Shown one piece after another: positions 1-12,371 of a stretch of 64,000 nt of DNA. This stretch comes from Megalonaias nervosa (lineage: Eukaryota > Mollusca > Bivalvia > Unionida > Unionidae), in the NCBI GenBank assembly GCA_016617855.1, contig JAECUM010012884.1:1-64000 (forward strand). Reading direction: 5' to 3'. The first letter of the stretch is position 1. Each line of letters opens with the position of its first letter. Under the pieces are notes generated by a model. That model did not search any database. It saw only the letters and a list, made by a program, of their open reading frames with translations, and had not been told where the DNA came from. A program made the translations under genes and the position numbers.

Positions 1-911
1 TGATCAAACAGGCGTACTTACAGTTGTGTTTACTTTCGTAGGCAACATTCTTTGATCAAAGTCACGATGATGTTATATTGTTTAATCTGACACTTATCGG
101 CTAAATATCACTACAACATGTTAAATATATAGTTGTCACATGTGTTAAAATGGACGTTAGCATGCTGAATCAAAACTTCTTCAAGATAATTCATATCAGC
201 AGGTCATCCATTTTAATGTTGAAACTATTATCATCAGCATCTCAGATAGACACTCTGCATGTTCAATCATTTTCGATAGTAGTTTTTGTGCGGATATAAT
301 CAATCTGGCATTTTTTTTTTTAAAAAGCAATGTAAACAAGAAAAAAAAAATTAAGGTTAAAACATACAGTCATTATCTATGCTTTAAGTTACGATTCATT
401 TTGTTTGAAAAAAAAATGTTATCAACAGTTAATGCGCAAAACATGAAACTCACGATTTTTGTGTGCCTCACAGTTTTTTGTTTACATATGTCGTAGACAA
501 ACAGAGTGCAATGTTTATCCTCACTTCCTTCACTGTATGTTCCCAGTAGATATCGCGTGTTCAGCAGACACTGTAGGTACCTTAAATCACATAATTCAAA
601 TAAATAAAGAATGTAGCAGAACTTTGGAACAAAAATCTAGATTCAAACAGCATGGGTTTCATAGTAGAAATAAAATCTATCTAATTGTTCTATGCCATTT
701 CTCATGTATTAGACACTACAAGCTCAAAAACATTGTCCATAATTGTGACATGTTAGAAACCAAATTTAAACTGTCTGATAAAATAACATAATTGCAAATT
801 AAATACAAGCATTTATCATTTATTTAAGACGTTATTGAGTTATGTTATCTTTGCAAAATCGAATTAGTTTGTATTGTACACTGAATATTGCAAAGCATTA
901 TTTTCCACAAA

Positions 912-1072
912 CATGGGCGCCCGCACATAGGGGCAAGGGGAGGGGGGTACCACCACCCCACCCACCCACCCCAATTTCAGCTGTAAACATGTTTTGGTCT
1001 ACATCCATGAAACTTTATAGCTGACCACTAAATGTCCCCCCAACTTCGAAAATAATTCTGCTAGCGCCCCTG
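912..1072. mobile_element. hAT-type MITE (copy A of a GGGCGC family)
   Basis: A 161-bp element has imperfect terminal inverted repeats of about 14 bp (start CATGGGCGCCCGCA) and a weak 8-bp flanking duplication (5 of 8). The interior shares a stretch with the element at 12372-12511 in the opposite orientation (AAACATGTTTnG and a TATAAAGTTTCATGGATGTAG-like segment). No coding capacity. Confidence 0.6.
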
Positions 1073-1189
1073 GTCACAAGTGCATGTCTAAGCTAAAATT
1101 TATAACATTTGGTTGATGCCTGTATGAGACGGTACAGAAAGAGAAGTAGTATGAGCACAATGCTAGAAATATTTTAATATCAAACATAC

Positions 1190-1523
1190 TGGTAAACTTT
1201 ATTGGTTGTGATCACGTTTTGCCCCTCCTCAGGCCGTGTCAAATCCCAGACTTGTACCAGCGCGTCTTCAGTTGATGTGACCACGGTTGTTCCATTACTA
1301 CTGCTTGCATATGTAAAACTGGTTTTCAGGCCTTTTCTTTTCGACAGTTCGAGTTCTTCCAAACTGTATACAACCAAAGTGCTGATGTCATCCAATCCTG
1401 CCAGGATGAAGGTCAAATAATGCTTGTCTCGACTAATTTGAAGATCAAGAAGTTCAGCATTGTGTTCCTCTTTAAACACTGTTGGAATAGACAAGAAAGT
1501 GGTGCCTAATCCTGGTGGCATCT
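1190..1523 (-). CDS. NWD-type gene 3'-most exon in the window: WD40 blade
   Basis: The exon joins the previous one in phase 1. It contains LLDLQISRDKHYLTFI, TLVVYSLEELE and TTVVTSTEDALVQVWDLT, clear WD40 strands. It ends at the strong donor GTATGT at 1190 (phase 2). If not spliced, it would stop two codons later, so the protein could also end here. I think more blades lie left of the window. Confidence 0.8.
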
Positions 1524-1966
1524 CTATAAAGATTATATTTAAGCTCTTGGATCTTAAACACGTTACACGTTGAACAGATGTTGAATTAATGTAACAGTAA
1601 CTTTGATGGTTTTAAAAAAAAATACTTTACACAGAAATGATTTTGCCCTCTGCATTAGACAATATTTATTTACAGTATATTTCAAACCACTTTTCTAAGA
1701 AACTTGTACCACTACTGATGACTTTTTAGCCCCTGAAGCAGTACTTAAATTTTATTTTTGCTGTCTGTAGAATTCATAGCAATGTGATTAAAGCATAACA
1801 CTTATTTCTGAAGAAAAAGAAACTTCATAAATTGACGTATATGAACAAAATGCTGACTGATATTTTAATTTTAAAAGCACATATGTAAAGAAGGTTTTAT
1901 TTATAAGGATAAGGCCTCTGTTAGGAAAATTAAGTCTTCGTTTTAGCTTTCATCACATTATTTTAC

Positions 1967-2224
1967 CTTGTAGTTCCCGTAGTCGCTGTTTGGTTCTTAT
2001 GTCCACAAAATAAATAGATCCTGACTTGCTGCAGGTATAAGCTATACAGGTTTCATTATTTGTAATTGCCCATTGCAGACTATGGACATCATCTTTCTGT
2101 ATGCTGGAATCATGGCAGACATTGTGATATAAGACAAACTGTTGCTTACTGACATCAAATAAACATATAGTTGTCTTTTGAATTGAGAAGGCAACAGCGT
2201 AACGTTCGGATCCAAGGAAAGATT
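1967..2224 (-). CDS. NWD-type gene exon: WD40 blades
   Basis: Acceptor TTTTGCAG and donor GTAAAA bound a 258-nt open segment, phase 1 in and out. It encodes RYAVAFSIQKTTICLFDVS, VHSLQWAITNNETCIAY and GSIYFVDIRTKQRL, typical strand patterns of two WD40 blades. Confidence 0.8.
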
Positions 2225-3548
2225 CTGCAAAATGTGGAATTTGGCATTCTCATTTTCAATTAATAAAGACATTACAATGTATTTGCAAAAAATATACAAT
2301 TATATTAGTGTTAGGATTGAATTTGTCACTAAATTGTATTGAAAGCAATTTTTTTTTTAATTCCTGTAATACAAATGTGTATTATTTTAATAAAGAGTGT
2401 ACTTTTTATGTGGGAATTGTACAATCCATCACATTGCATAATGCGCTTCTTCTTATATATTCTAAGTCAACAAATTTAGACTCAGTAGCAAGATGTGTTG
2501 AGCAAGCCAAATTCTTTTCTATTGAATACATCGGTAAAATTTCACGTACTTCATGAAAAAGCTGTTATGGCAGATTTTCGTCTAATGATACATACAGACC
2601 TAGAGAATAGTCAGTAGGAAAAGGTAGACAGTTTGGGGGTTCTAGTGAAGCTACAATGCAAACCAGCAAAACGTATGTCCTTATATGGTCTCGAGGATAC
2701 ATCCTAAATCGTGTATAAAACGAGATGCTGCTATGCGCAAATTAGTTCAATCCGCCAGAAACCCGCTCGTCTTTCTTACAGGTAAGCAACTCTACGTGTT
2801 TGTAAAATTTTCTATAGCATACAGGGATTTTTAATGTTAAAATTTTAAGGTATGAGTTCAATCTAAGATTAGCATGTCTGCAACATTTTGTATAATTTGA
2901 ATATTCTTTTATTATTCATTATTATAATGTATTGGAAAGTTGAATTGTATAAAGAATTTTTATTTCCTTGTAACTATACCATTGATTATTGTAAAGATGA
3001 GTTCACTACCAGCTTCATGCTCATTAATACTTAATTTAGAAATAAAATATTCTTTAAGTAATAGAGAATAATATTTTGGTATTCTATTTCAAATTCAGTA
3101 AAATACTTTTCTACAGACTCATTGTTACATTAGTCTCAAATATTGAATTTTTACACACTCTTGGCTATGGTGAATTTATTCGCCATTTAATTATTTACAT
3201 TACATTCTAAAAAACGGAAATTACAGAATTGTATAAAGTTGGTAAGCTTGAAGGAATCTTGTAATTTTATAGGTATTTCTTATATCTGAAATATAAAGTC
3301 GATGTAGATGTAATTCTGTATCTAGAATGTAATTTTATGTATCAATTATTTCAATAAAGTTAGTTCGATTCACCAGTTTGATATGGAAAATATTTAAAAC
3401 CGATTATGTAAGTGACTTTGACAGACGGGGACAGAAGATCTGAAATTATTTAAAATTACGCTTCTTCTGCATGAGGAAATGTGCATTGAATGAAATAGTA
3501 TAACCAACATCTCAACATGATATACAGGCAACATACTCCAAGTACAAC

Positions 3549-3608
3549 AACAACAACAACAACAATAATAATAATAATAACAATAATAATAATAATAATA
3601 ATAATAAT
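3549..3608. repeat. (CAA)n(TAA)n microsatellite
   Basis: Roughly 60 bp of CAA then TAA/CAA units in the 5' part of a stretch (2.3-4.6 kb) where no exon could be supported. The following 60 bp (TAGCGCC...AAGCGCTTTAC) looks like a dispersed repeat of animal genomes, but I cannot name the family. Confidence 0.85.
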
Positions 3609-3868
3609 GAGGACATTGTATAGCGCCTAATCTTTAGAAGCTCTAAGCGCTTTACAACATTTGACAACACTTAAAAACATATATAATGATATGATTACAA
3701 AAATAAAAAGAAACACCGCGAAATTAGAAAACATGCTGTAAATATTTAAGGTAAGGAAACATTATTAGGTCTTTAAGTCTGTTCTTGCAGTTGAAAGTTT
3801 TAAGAGTGCTAATGAATGAGATCACTGTGTTTTTGTGTCTAAGTATATAGAACTATATTTAATACTAT

Positions 3869-4017
3869 CATACATGACGACCTGAAAAGCAATTCTCATC
3901 TATCTACACAATCGTTCCGGATTCCTATGAAAGAAATCAAGGTATACAGGCTTAATTATATAAAATTATAAATATACACCAGACGATAGATGAGAATTAC
4001 TTACCAGGTCGTCATGC
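3869..4017. repeat. Imperfect inverted repeat with about 32-bp arms
   Basis: The left arm (3869-3903, ATGACGACCTGAAAAGCAAT...) and the right arm (3985-4017, ...ACTTACCAGGTCGTCAT) are near-perfect reverse complements around a loop of about 80 bp. This could be a small foldback element. A tRNA B-box-like motif (GGTTCGAATC) follows at about 4153, hinting at a degraded SINE next to it. Confidence 0.55.
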
Positions 4018-4668
4018 GAGTGTGTCTTCTACGCACGAGTGCATATAACACCGATTCAGCGCCATCATTTTTTGGTGATGCGTGCTTAGTCGAGATGGAA
4101 TATGGGCTGGTGCGTGCAGACAAGACGATGGGTGCCATTTACCCGCAGACCTGGGTTCGAATCTCCGTAGAGTACGAATTAAAAATTCTCTAACCTTTAT
4201 GAGACTATTATTTGTATTAAATATTAATTTTGCCTACTATTATCGAGCATTCGTCTATAGAATCCAGGGATAGCACTTCCTGTATATATATATATATATT
4301 TATAATTATATATATATTGTGAGCAAGAACTTGTGGCAGTCCATATGAATTTTTTTTTTATTCACCAGGAAATCAGTACTAAAGCCATACTTTATTCCAT
4401 TTAACCCTTTCGCATCAACATCATAGAACATCCATCAACAGTACAATCTATGTACCTGAAGAACATCAATGATTTCCTGAGGAATTATTGAATTATATAT
4501 AAAGTAAACTCAGCCTTCGGAGACATCTTGTAGGTAAATACATTTTCTGAGAGAGACGATGATGACAGCAAGTATAATGGGGAAAGGTGTAAGAAACTTT
4601 TTTGTAGATGATTGTAGAGTCAAATTTAAGATTGTAGAGTGAATGATTTACATGAACATTTTGTTCAC

Positions 4669-4806
4669 CTACTGTCTTTGAATGATTGTGCTGAGTCACT
4701 TGAAAATGAAACCTTCTTCTTGCACTTCACAGGATTCATTTTTTCAAGGGTTTCTAGGTTGTACGTTGTTTCTTCGTTATCCTTGAACAGTACCAAATAT
4801 TCTCTT
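4669..4806 (-). CDS. Tentative WD40-region exon
   Basis: The acceptor follows a long pyrimidine-rich tract (to CCTAG) and the donor is GTGAAC. The 138-nt segment encodes EYLVLFKDNEETTYNLETL followed by a Lys and Ser-rich stretch, plausible as a propeller strand pair and loop. Phase 2 in and out do not join directly to the neighbouring candidates, so at least one exon is missing or misplaced. Confidence 0.45.
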
Positions 4807-5055
4807 CTAGGACCGCAAAGACACCAAGAGAAGATGGCAACTAAGCTGATATTGAACTTTTCTATTCCTTCAATAATAATAATATAAATAATAATAATAA
4901 TAATAATAATAATGTCACAATATTTTTTAAACGTCATGAAAATATAGTTCCTCTACAATTAGATACTATAATCTGTGGTTCACATTGTTAAAATGTGGAT
5001 CTATGACATCCCTGCTGTTTTTGAATTTTTTTAGTATTTGCACAATATACAACAT

Positions 5056-5361
5056 GTGTACGAGGGGGTTGATTTTTAATGTAACTTTATCGATACGATG
5101 TCTGCAGTGTGGCAGTTTATAGTGATGTGTAGCACTGGGACTTCATGTACCAGACATGTGGCATCATGTCCCACCCAGTGACATTATCCTGACACTAGGC
5201 CGACCAGTCCGAACTCTAACCTCTTAATGCTGAGTGCCAAGCGAGGCAGCTGCTAGTATAATTTTTACAAGTCTTTGGTTTGACTCGGTTGGGATTTGAA
5301 ATCACAACCTCCTGCATCTGAGGCAGATGCTCTAACCACTTAGGCCACCGGAGTGGTCAAC
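5056..5361 (-). mobile_element. tRNA-derived SINE, full length (family S)
   Basis: Read on the minus strand it begins with a tRNA-like head (GTGGCCTAAGTGGTTAGAGC, then a degenerate B box). The shared 3' body ends in a conserved tail near TTTTAATGTAAC. A perfect 9-bp direct repeat ATACAACAT flanks it (5047-5055 and 5362-5370). It is one of six copies in the window. Confidence 0.85.
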
Positions 5362-5563
5362 ATACAACATAACTGATAAAATGCTGACTCAAATCTACCT
5401 TCACTATAACTAGGGTTTTCTTAATTATAACATAATAGAATGTTTCTCAACCTTCTATGACAATGTTCAGTGACGAATTATTCACTCTTTCACGTTAATG
5501 GCGTCCATAAATGTTATGTGTACAAGTGGAATTGATGATTTGAGTGTGCCATATAAAATAAAC

Positions 5564-5662
5564 CAATGTACACAGCCAGTAGCTATCAGCAAGTGATATA
5601 TCGCTTGGACCAAGCATGAGTTCATGTCCATTAACATGTCTGATGGTGTCAAAGTTCATATT
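5564..5662 (-). CDS. Tentative WD40-region exon
   Basis: A 99-nt open segment with a TTCTTGCAG acceptor and donor GTTTAT encodes 33 residues (ending SDISLADSYWLCT) that read like beta strands. It is open only in phase 0, while the preferred end of exon 19 is phase 1. The splice path is therefore unresolved. Confidence 0.45.
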
Positions 5663-6025
5663 CTGCAAGAATGACATTCTTTGCATAAAATCAATTACTT
5701 GGCAAAAAATACTTTTACAAATAATTTTTATGGAACGATTTTAGGTTTTGAAAATAATATGTACTTAGAACAATTTTTTGTATAAACCCATCTTATTTTA
5801 TTCGTTTGCTTATAACATTACACTATAGTTTTTCTCAATACTTAAAATAGGTCAATTCCTTGTCTGTTGTTAATAAATAACTTGAATTTAAAGAAATTCT
5901 ATTCAGAGCAAATTAAAAACTTCTATCCAAGCATTTTAAAGGAAAGAGGTTCATAAAATAAAGGCGAGTATTAGCAGCACATGGAAAATTGAAGAGTATT
6001 AACAGTAAAATTATGTATAAACTAC

Positions 6026-6181
6026 CAGATCTGTTCTTTACAACAACTTTATCTTCCTCGCAGATGAGAAGAAAATCATCGCTCAAGCAGAAATATGTCT
6101 TCTGAACACACTCTGTTTCATACATACAGTCCTGTCTTCCATCAACATTATGCCATATTCGAACAGTTTCATCGTCTGCAC
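6026..6181 (-). CDS. NWD-type gene exon 19: WD40 blade
   Basis: Phase 1 in after exon 18, it continues the blade as ADDETVRIWHNVDG, a canonical WD-type strand pair with Trp in the last strand, then FLLICEEDKVVV. I placed the donor at 6026 (G before GTAGTT, phase 1). A second donor (GTAAAG) a few codons earlier would give phase 0, which suits the next candidate exon better. Confidence 0.8.
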
Positions 6182-6655
6182 CTAAGAGAACACCAATAAA
6201 GAACTATGCTGAACAAAAGGTAACAATAACTGCCACCTTGCCAGGAATTATGACTTAAAGAAAACAGAAAAGAAAAAGAATGCAATTTACAAATTTAATA
6301 TGTACTGTTGATAAAACAAAATAAATATCAAGAAAGCTACATACTCGTTTCTGTTCTTCATCTCACAAGCTGTGTCAGTTAAATGAAGACTTCAACCATA
6401 CATCATAGCATAATATTAATATTATACAGAAAGGCATGTCAAGGCAATGCAATAATTAAAATGATAAACTAAACTGCTTGCCTTCTGCAATAAACATAAC
6501 AGTCAAATTGTGTATTTTGTTCCATTTAAAATATCAATTAAGAAAACTACATTCATTTATTCGTACTGAAAATGTCAAAATCAGATATTTGAAGCTGATA
6601 ATTAGAAAACAAAATCAAGTTATTCCTTAACAACTGAACATGACATTATTGTTAC

Positions 6656-7330
6656 ATATGATACCTGCTGACCGAGCATATAATAGCTGTGTTGCATATC
6701 ATGTCTGCTGACCGTAGCATATAATAGCTGTGTTGCATATGATAGCTGCTGACCGTAGCATATAATAGCTGTGTTGCATATCACGTCTGCTGACCGTAGC
6801 ATATAATATCTGTGTTGCATATGATAGCTGCTGACCGTAGCATATAATAGCTGTGTTGTTTATGACGTTTGCTGACCGTAACATATAATATCCATGTTGC
6901 ATATGATGTCTGCTGACTTTAGCATATAATAGCTATGTTTCATATTATGTCTGCTGACTGTAGCATATAATAGCTATGTTTCATATTATGTCTGCTGACT
7001 GTAGCTGTGTTGTTTACAATGCTTGCTGACTGTAGCATATAATAGCTGTGTTGTTTATGATGTTTGCTGACTGTAGCATATAATAGCTATGTTGTTTATA
7101 ATGTTTACTGACCGTAGTATAATAGCCATGTTGCATATGATGTCTGCTGGCCGTAGCATATAATGCTACATTGCATAATACGTCTGCTGACTGTAGCATG
7201 TCACGGATGTTACAGTTCTCCGTTGACTATAACACATAACCAGATAGTAATGATGCTGCATATGATATCAGCTGATTGTAGCATAGAGCAATGATGATAT
7301 ATCAGCTGACCATAGCATATAACATTAAAA
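6656..7330. repeat. 40-bp minisatellite, about 16 units
   Basis: A tandem array with a period near 40 bp and core GCTGACCGTAGCATATAATA sits in the intron between exons 18 and 19. Units diverge towards the right end. Short open frames on the minus strand here (MQHRYYMLRS-like repeats) are by-products of the array, not genes. Confidence 0.9.
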
Positions 7331-7424
7331 TATTAAAATTTATTTACAACATAATAAAAAAAAACGATTATAACAATATTTAATAGTTACAGAGAAATAA
7401 AAGACAACAAAAGAGATATCTTAC

Positions 7425-7596
7425 ATGTTACCGTGTACTGTCCATCTTTAGAGACATCGACGGAATAAATGAAGCTATACTCCTTATGACCTGCCATGGA
7501 GTGCACTAGCTGACCACCTGGGGTTAAAAGTACATTTTTGTCGGGTAGAAGGTAAGGGATTCTGGAAGTGCACTGAGCAAGAAAATCTTTTGTATC
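7425..7596 (-). CDS. NWD-type gene exon 18: first WD40 blade
   Basis: The exon reads VLLTPGGQLVHSMAGHKE and SVDVSKDGQYTVT, the TPGGxLxxxLxGH signature at the start of the WD40 propeller. It is 172 nt, phase 0 in and phase 1 out. It follows a 5.3-kb intron that holds several foreign elements. Confidence 0.88.
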
Positions 7597-9419
7597 CTGC
7601 AAAATGCACAAGATGATACTCTTATCAAGGTGATTTGGGTAAATGTGGAATGTATTCAGGGAATTTCATATTTAACTTTGATTTACATTTCTTAATAAGA
7701 TGAAAGACTGAAACACAACTGGAAACTTAGAAAAAAAAAGAATTATTCAGGTTTGAAACAAGTTTTGAATACAAAGGAGGGAAAATATTTAAAGGTGTGC
7801 ATCTGTGCATGCTCACGGTGGGTGGGGCCTTATATTATTACGTAAGCAGATTGCGATGTTTATATTCAATAAACAGCAACTTTAAATATAGTAGTATTAC
7901 AATGGGGCCTTTAGATTTTGGTTGCTGAGGTAGACCAACTCCTTCTATACCAAATGCTTTACTACTTTCATCTAGATCATCATACGTGGGGCAATAAACA
8001 ATAAGAACAAAATCACGCCAACAACCAGACAAAACCAAACCAACCCAGTATTATCAACACTTGCGTTGCAGCGAATTCCGGATAGCTGGTGCCGTTGTTA
8101 AAGTGGGTTGAAGGTGAACTGTTGTAATTTATCTTTGATGATTTTACAAGTAGAACTCAATTGCTTACTCGTGTCCTTAAGTTAGCGGTTACCACGGTGA
8201 TTTTTGCGAAGTAAAAAGCCATGGCTTACTAACGTGCTAAAGGATGCGTTTACTTTAGTGATTTCTTTCCTGTGCGTATTGGTTATATAAATGATTTTGC
8301 AAAGCCAAATCTGCTGACAAACATTTATATTTGATTTTCACTGTCTGTAAATCAATCACCTGTTGTTTGTTTTGTTTTTTGTCACTAACGCATCGGATTC
8401 GTATCTGTGCACGAAGTCGTCGGTGGTTTTCCATTTTCAACCAGCTTTTTGAACGGTGATTTTTGCGGTGATTTTTGCAAAGTAAAGCCACGGCTTACTA
8501 ACCATGCTAATTGTTTTATCTCCAACTGCCATCTAGTAGTATTTATTAACCATACCAAGACTAGCTTGCGCCGCCACCACAAATTCAGAATAAGCATACA
8601 TTCTTGACTGAAGCCATAACGAAATTATTTACCAGCACTGCCAGCCACACTGACTGCTATCGATATAGCCTCGACAGCAAATCTTACTGGTACAAGATAT
8701 AACCCCCTCCCCCATTATAAATTTAGCCCTTTTAAAACTTTTTAAACCAACACAAATATACATATTTGTACATCGGCTTGGGCCCTCTGAAGCTTTGTAC
8801 GATAAATGACGTATAGTGTGCTGGCTTTCGCAAAAACAGGTGCATGTGCCAAAGACAGCTGACAAACCACTTTTAGTTAGTACGGTCAAATATTGTATTT
8901 GTGGTGGAGATGATGGACATAGGATGATACTGAATGAAAGCGAGAACCTTTCAAAGAAGTTTCATCTACAGTGTATTACAATGATGTTAGAAATATCAAA
9001 TTGTATATTAACGATTGGCTTTTTAATTTGACTGATGACCAAATGATTAATTTCAGCCTATGAAAATTGAAAATTATTACATGTTTCTATTTGTTTGTAT
9101 ATCCATTAGTTTATTAATCTATTTGCTTATGATAAAATAACTAAGATGGTTGAAATTTCAGTATTTTACTTAAAGAAAAAAGGAGAAAAGTCAGGCATTC
9201 GGTCTCGCGCGGTTGACATGCACAACAGAATGTCACATATTAGGATATCCTTACCAACAAAATAAGACGTGCTGTCATAATTGTGTGGGAAGGACAATGT
9301 TGTTAGGTGCAGGTTTGCGTGGCTAGGGAATCAAAATGGCGGATATGGAAGTACACACGTTTTGTGACGTCAAGTGAAAACAACGGATAATGGTTCATGT
9401 GGTCACGATGACCAAAGCT

Positions 9420-9900
9420 GGTCGCGGCGTTTGTTCCGCAAATAGCATCTACTACTGGACACATGCATTTTATATTTCATGAGCAACGCGGTTCCATTAA
9501 TAATTTCATCTCGTATATGTTGTGCCGTATAGATTATTTTCTGACGTCGGTAACACTGGCGGTATATCATATTTCTATTATTAATATGATCGCGAAATAT
9601 AATTGCTCGCCAGGCTGACCTAGCACAAGTGCAAGACGTACACGCACTTCTAAGCAATTGCCCTATAAATTGATTCAAGTACCATATGATCATACAAAAA
9701 TATCGGTCTGGAGAATATTTAAATCTCCAGTGAGTGTGCATTCTGTGGGCGTTGTACCACGTTCAAATAGAACCATACTGCGTTCACCCGTGATTAGTGT
9801 CTTAAACGATCATTCTCATTTTCATCCAACAATTGCCACACGGACAAGTGCGTCCATGTTGAATAACAGTCGAGATTTTTCTGTTCTTACCGGTTGTTAA
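9420..9900 (+). pseudogene. Unidentified, mostly open reading frame
   Basis: One plus-strand frame is open over about 480 nt with only two or three stops and ends in TAA at 9898. The longest uninterrupted part is 9658-9900 (80 aa, ...VPYDHTKISVWRIFKSP). The minus strand also has an open frame at 9403-9741, so the coding strand is uncertain. I recognise no family. It could be decayed transposon or viral DNA. Confidence 0.25.
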
Positions 9901-10158
9901 GTAAATGTTAGTTCAGCTTAATTAACTGGGAATGTAACTGGGGTGGATTTGTCGATGAACTCCACTTCATCATTGTAGAAACAATCCCTGGGTGCTTTCA
10001 CGCCTGATTATGCACCTGTCCAGCCGAGTCTGTAACAGCAGAGACGAATTAAACATTGGTAGAGGACTTTGTTCGCCTTGTTTCAAATTATCAACAACTT
10101 AAAGTGTCGGTACAAGCCTGTACGAATCAAAATATAACAGATGATTGTGTCTCACCGC

Positions 10159-10290
10159 GTATGCAACCCATTAAGTCCCAGGTCTACTTGATGAGTCCAG
10201 GTGTATGCAACCCATTAAGTCCCAGGTCTACTTGATGAGTCCAGGTGTATGCAACCCATTAAGTCCCAGGTCTACTTGATGAGTCCAGGT
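10159..10290. repeat. Three identical 44-bp tandem units
   Basis: The unit starting GTATGCAACCCATTAAGTCC is present three times without a mismatch. Identity this high means a very recent duplication, in contrast to the decayed surroundings. Confidence 0.95.
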
Positions 10291-10333
10291 TAACGATGCC
10301 GGTTTCCCTTGTGCATGGGATCATCGATGCAAG

Positions 10334-10729
10334 TTAATTCCGCATAAAGACACCAAACAAATGCCTGACTGACCCTGCCATAGCAAGTAAATCAAAACTG
10401 GATAATGAACGAGTGGTCTTTTGCGAGTTGGTCTGGATGATCAACGACCTTTTCCTTTTTTGTTTACGAGATGATATGTGGCCTGGAATCTCTTTCTTCA
10501 AAGCCATCGTGGAGGCGGCTCTGACATCCCTTAATACGGCCGCTTTTGCAGCCGCGGGAGACGCAGACGCTAACAACAGTGAATTTGCCGCGATGAATGA
10601 AAATGTTCCACCGGTCTTTTGCTTTTGCATCACCACTGACTTGGACAACATTAATGTCACCGAGGTGTTCTTTTGTTTGGCCTTCCGAATATGGTTTAAG
10701 TAGTGTTTGAGTTCACTACAAGGAGTCAT
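10334..10729 (-). CDS. Unidentified ORF, 131 aa
   Basis: The frame starts ATG at 10729 and encodes a basic protein with an Ala-rich middle (SASPAAAKAAVLRDV) and a nuclear-localisation-like SRKQKRKRS. The plus strand is also open here (10413-10703, 96 aa), which weakens the case. No family recognised. Base composition is more GC-rich than the flanking intron, suggesting foreign origin. Confidence 0.3.
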   Translation of the reverse strand: MTPCSELKHYLNHIRKAKQKNTSVTLMLSKSVVMQKQKTGGTFSFIAANSLLLASASPAAAKAAVLRDVRAASTMALKKEIPGHISSRKQKRKRSLIIQTNSQKTTRSLSSFDLLAMAGSVRHLFGVFMRN

Positions 10730-11704
10730 CTGCAGTTAACGGTGTCGGAGAAAGCTTTAATATGACCCCGCAATTGCTTCATATTGCGCTCCTTGGTCTC
10801 GTAAGCTGCTTTGGGATAAGGCCAATCTTTAACTTCGCCACAGGACATTGTTGTACATTATGATGTTAAATTACAACAACTACAATTACAATTTTTCATT
10901 GATCCTCATTAAACCACCTGAACCCTCTAACATTATCTTATAGCAAAAAGCATCTGTAACTGCCAAGGACGGGGTGATGGAGAGGCGCCAGGATCGCCTT
11001 ATGGGACATGAGTTAATCGTTAATGAAAGTGCCATGTCGACCACAGACTGCACAGGTTCAGGTAATCCAATGAAACGTAACAAATCGCGTACAATGTAGC
11101 GAAATCACAATGCGAAATTTGCAGACCTGTTGTCAACGTTTTGATCTCAACCTATGAAACGACCACAGTTTCTGATGTGCATGTGTGACATGATTGTGGG
11201 TAAAATTAATCCAAATTTCTTCAACGGGATCTTGATAACCATTGAACCACAAAGAAAGTTAAGACGCTCTTAAAAGGTCAGATATCATTTTAGCAACATG
11301 CCTTCCACCATGCACCCGAGTTACAGTTTGAAGTGAAACAAAGACATGTCTTGGTGTGTTGTTACTTTGTTGGGTACTTATTTGCCATTATAACTGTTGA
11401 ACGTTGCATTCAGAAATGTGTGTAGTAAGCATGTAAAATGATAGTGATGATGTACCTCCAGAACTCATAAATGAAAACAAACGTGTTTCTTCGGCCACAG
11501 AAGGGATTATCACAGGCATCCACAATGCCAATTTCGATAATACAACATTACCATTAACAACACCATTAGCACTCCAAATTACACCATTATCGTTGGGGTT
11601 TCAGTACAACTTCACTGTGTGTTTGGCTCCAAAATTGCCTTGCGAACATCTCTGCAAAAGCTAAATATATGACTGACAGGAATCGCACACAAAAACGAAA
11701 AGGT

Positions 11705-12262
11705 TTAAAGAAGTATTCGATGCGTCGAGAATCCAATATTATAATGCAAGGTTGCACTTCCTATAGCGGCGCCACCACCATCAGGTGTGGCTGGCATATC
11801 AGGGGGTAATGGTTCCAGAAATGCACCCAGCGCAAGTTGAATCGAGATATACTGGATACGTTCAACGTTCTCGATTACGTCATTATGAAACATCACAGAT
11901 GGACTAGCGGATCTTGCATACTCGTCACTGTATCTGTCGAGTCTGAGAAATGTCGTGGTTATATCCATACTGCTCAAACATGCGTCGATTTCCTTTCCAA
12001 CGATGAAATAGTGCGCGCTGCTAAACAAATCTATGATACAATCGTTGATAAATCCAATCATACATACCACGGGCTTAATTAGCATTGTTGGTTTGTACCA
12101 GTCTTCCATCAAATTATAAGAAGGCCTCACATTGGAGAAAATACTGAGACGTATCGTGCACTTGCAATATTCAACATCTTTTGGGGTTTTTTTGCCTCGA
12201 TCTATCTTCAAAAGCATTTTCATGACAAACGTCGGATCGGATTCTTCTTCACATTGTGCCAT
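11705..12262 (-). CDS. Unidentified ORF, 185 aa
   Basis: This is the longest uninterrupted frame in this intron. It starts MAQCEEESDPTFVMK and ends near GGGAAIGSATLHYNIGF. It has mixed hydrophobic and charged residues like a folded protein and is not low complexity. No host-gene splice context fits it. I do not recognise the family; an integrated viral or transposon gene is one explanation. No signal peptide or catalytic motif is visible. Confidence 0.45.
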   Translation of the reverse strand: MAQCEEESDPTFVMKMLLKIDRGKKTPKDVEYCKCTIRLSIFSNVRPSYNLMEDWYKPTMLIKPVVCMIGFINDCIIDLFSSAHYFIVGKEIDACLSSMDITTTFLRLDRYSDEYARSASPSVMFHNDVIENVERIQYISIQLALGAFLEPLPPDMPATPDGGGAAIGSATLHYNIGFSTHRILL

Positions 12263-12371
12263 TTTGTTTTATACCTTATCGGTTTCGTCCGATAAACAAA
12301 ACATAAAGTGCTAGTTTGTGTTGGATATGTTATTATATGTCATGAAAAAGCTAGTGAGGAAAGATTAAACC

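Noticed and set aside
6620..7199. Repeat-protein ORFs (MQHxYYMLRS) on the minus strand
   Set aside because: They arise from a 40-bp array read in changing frames; no splice sites or family support.
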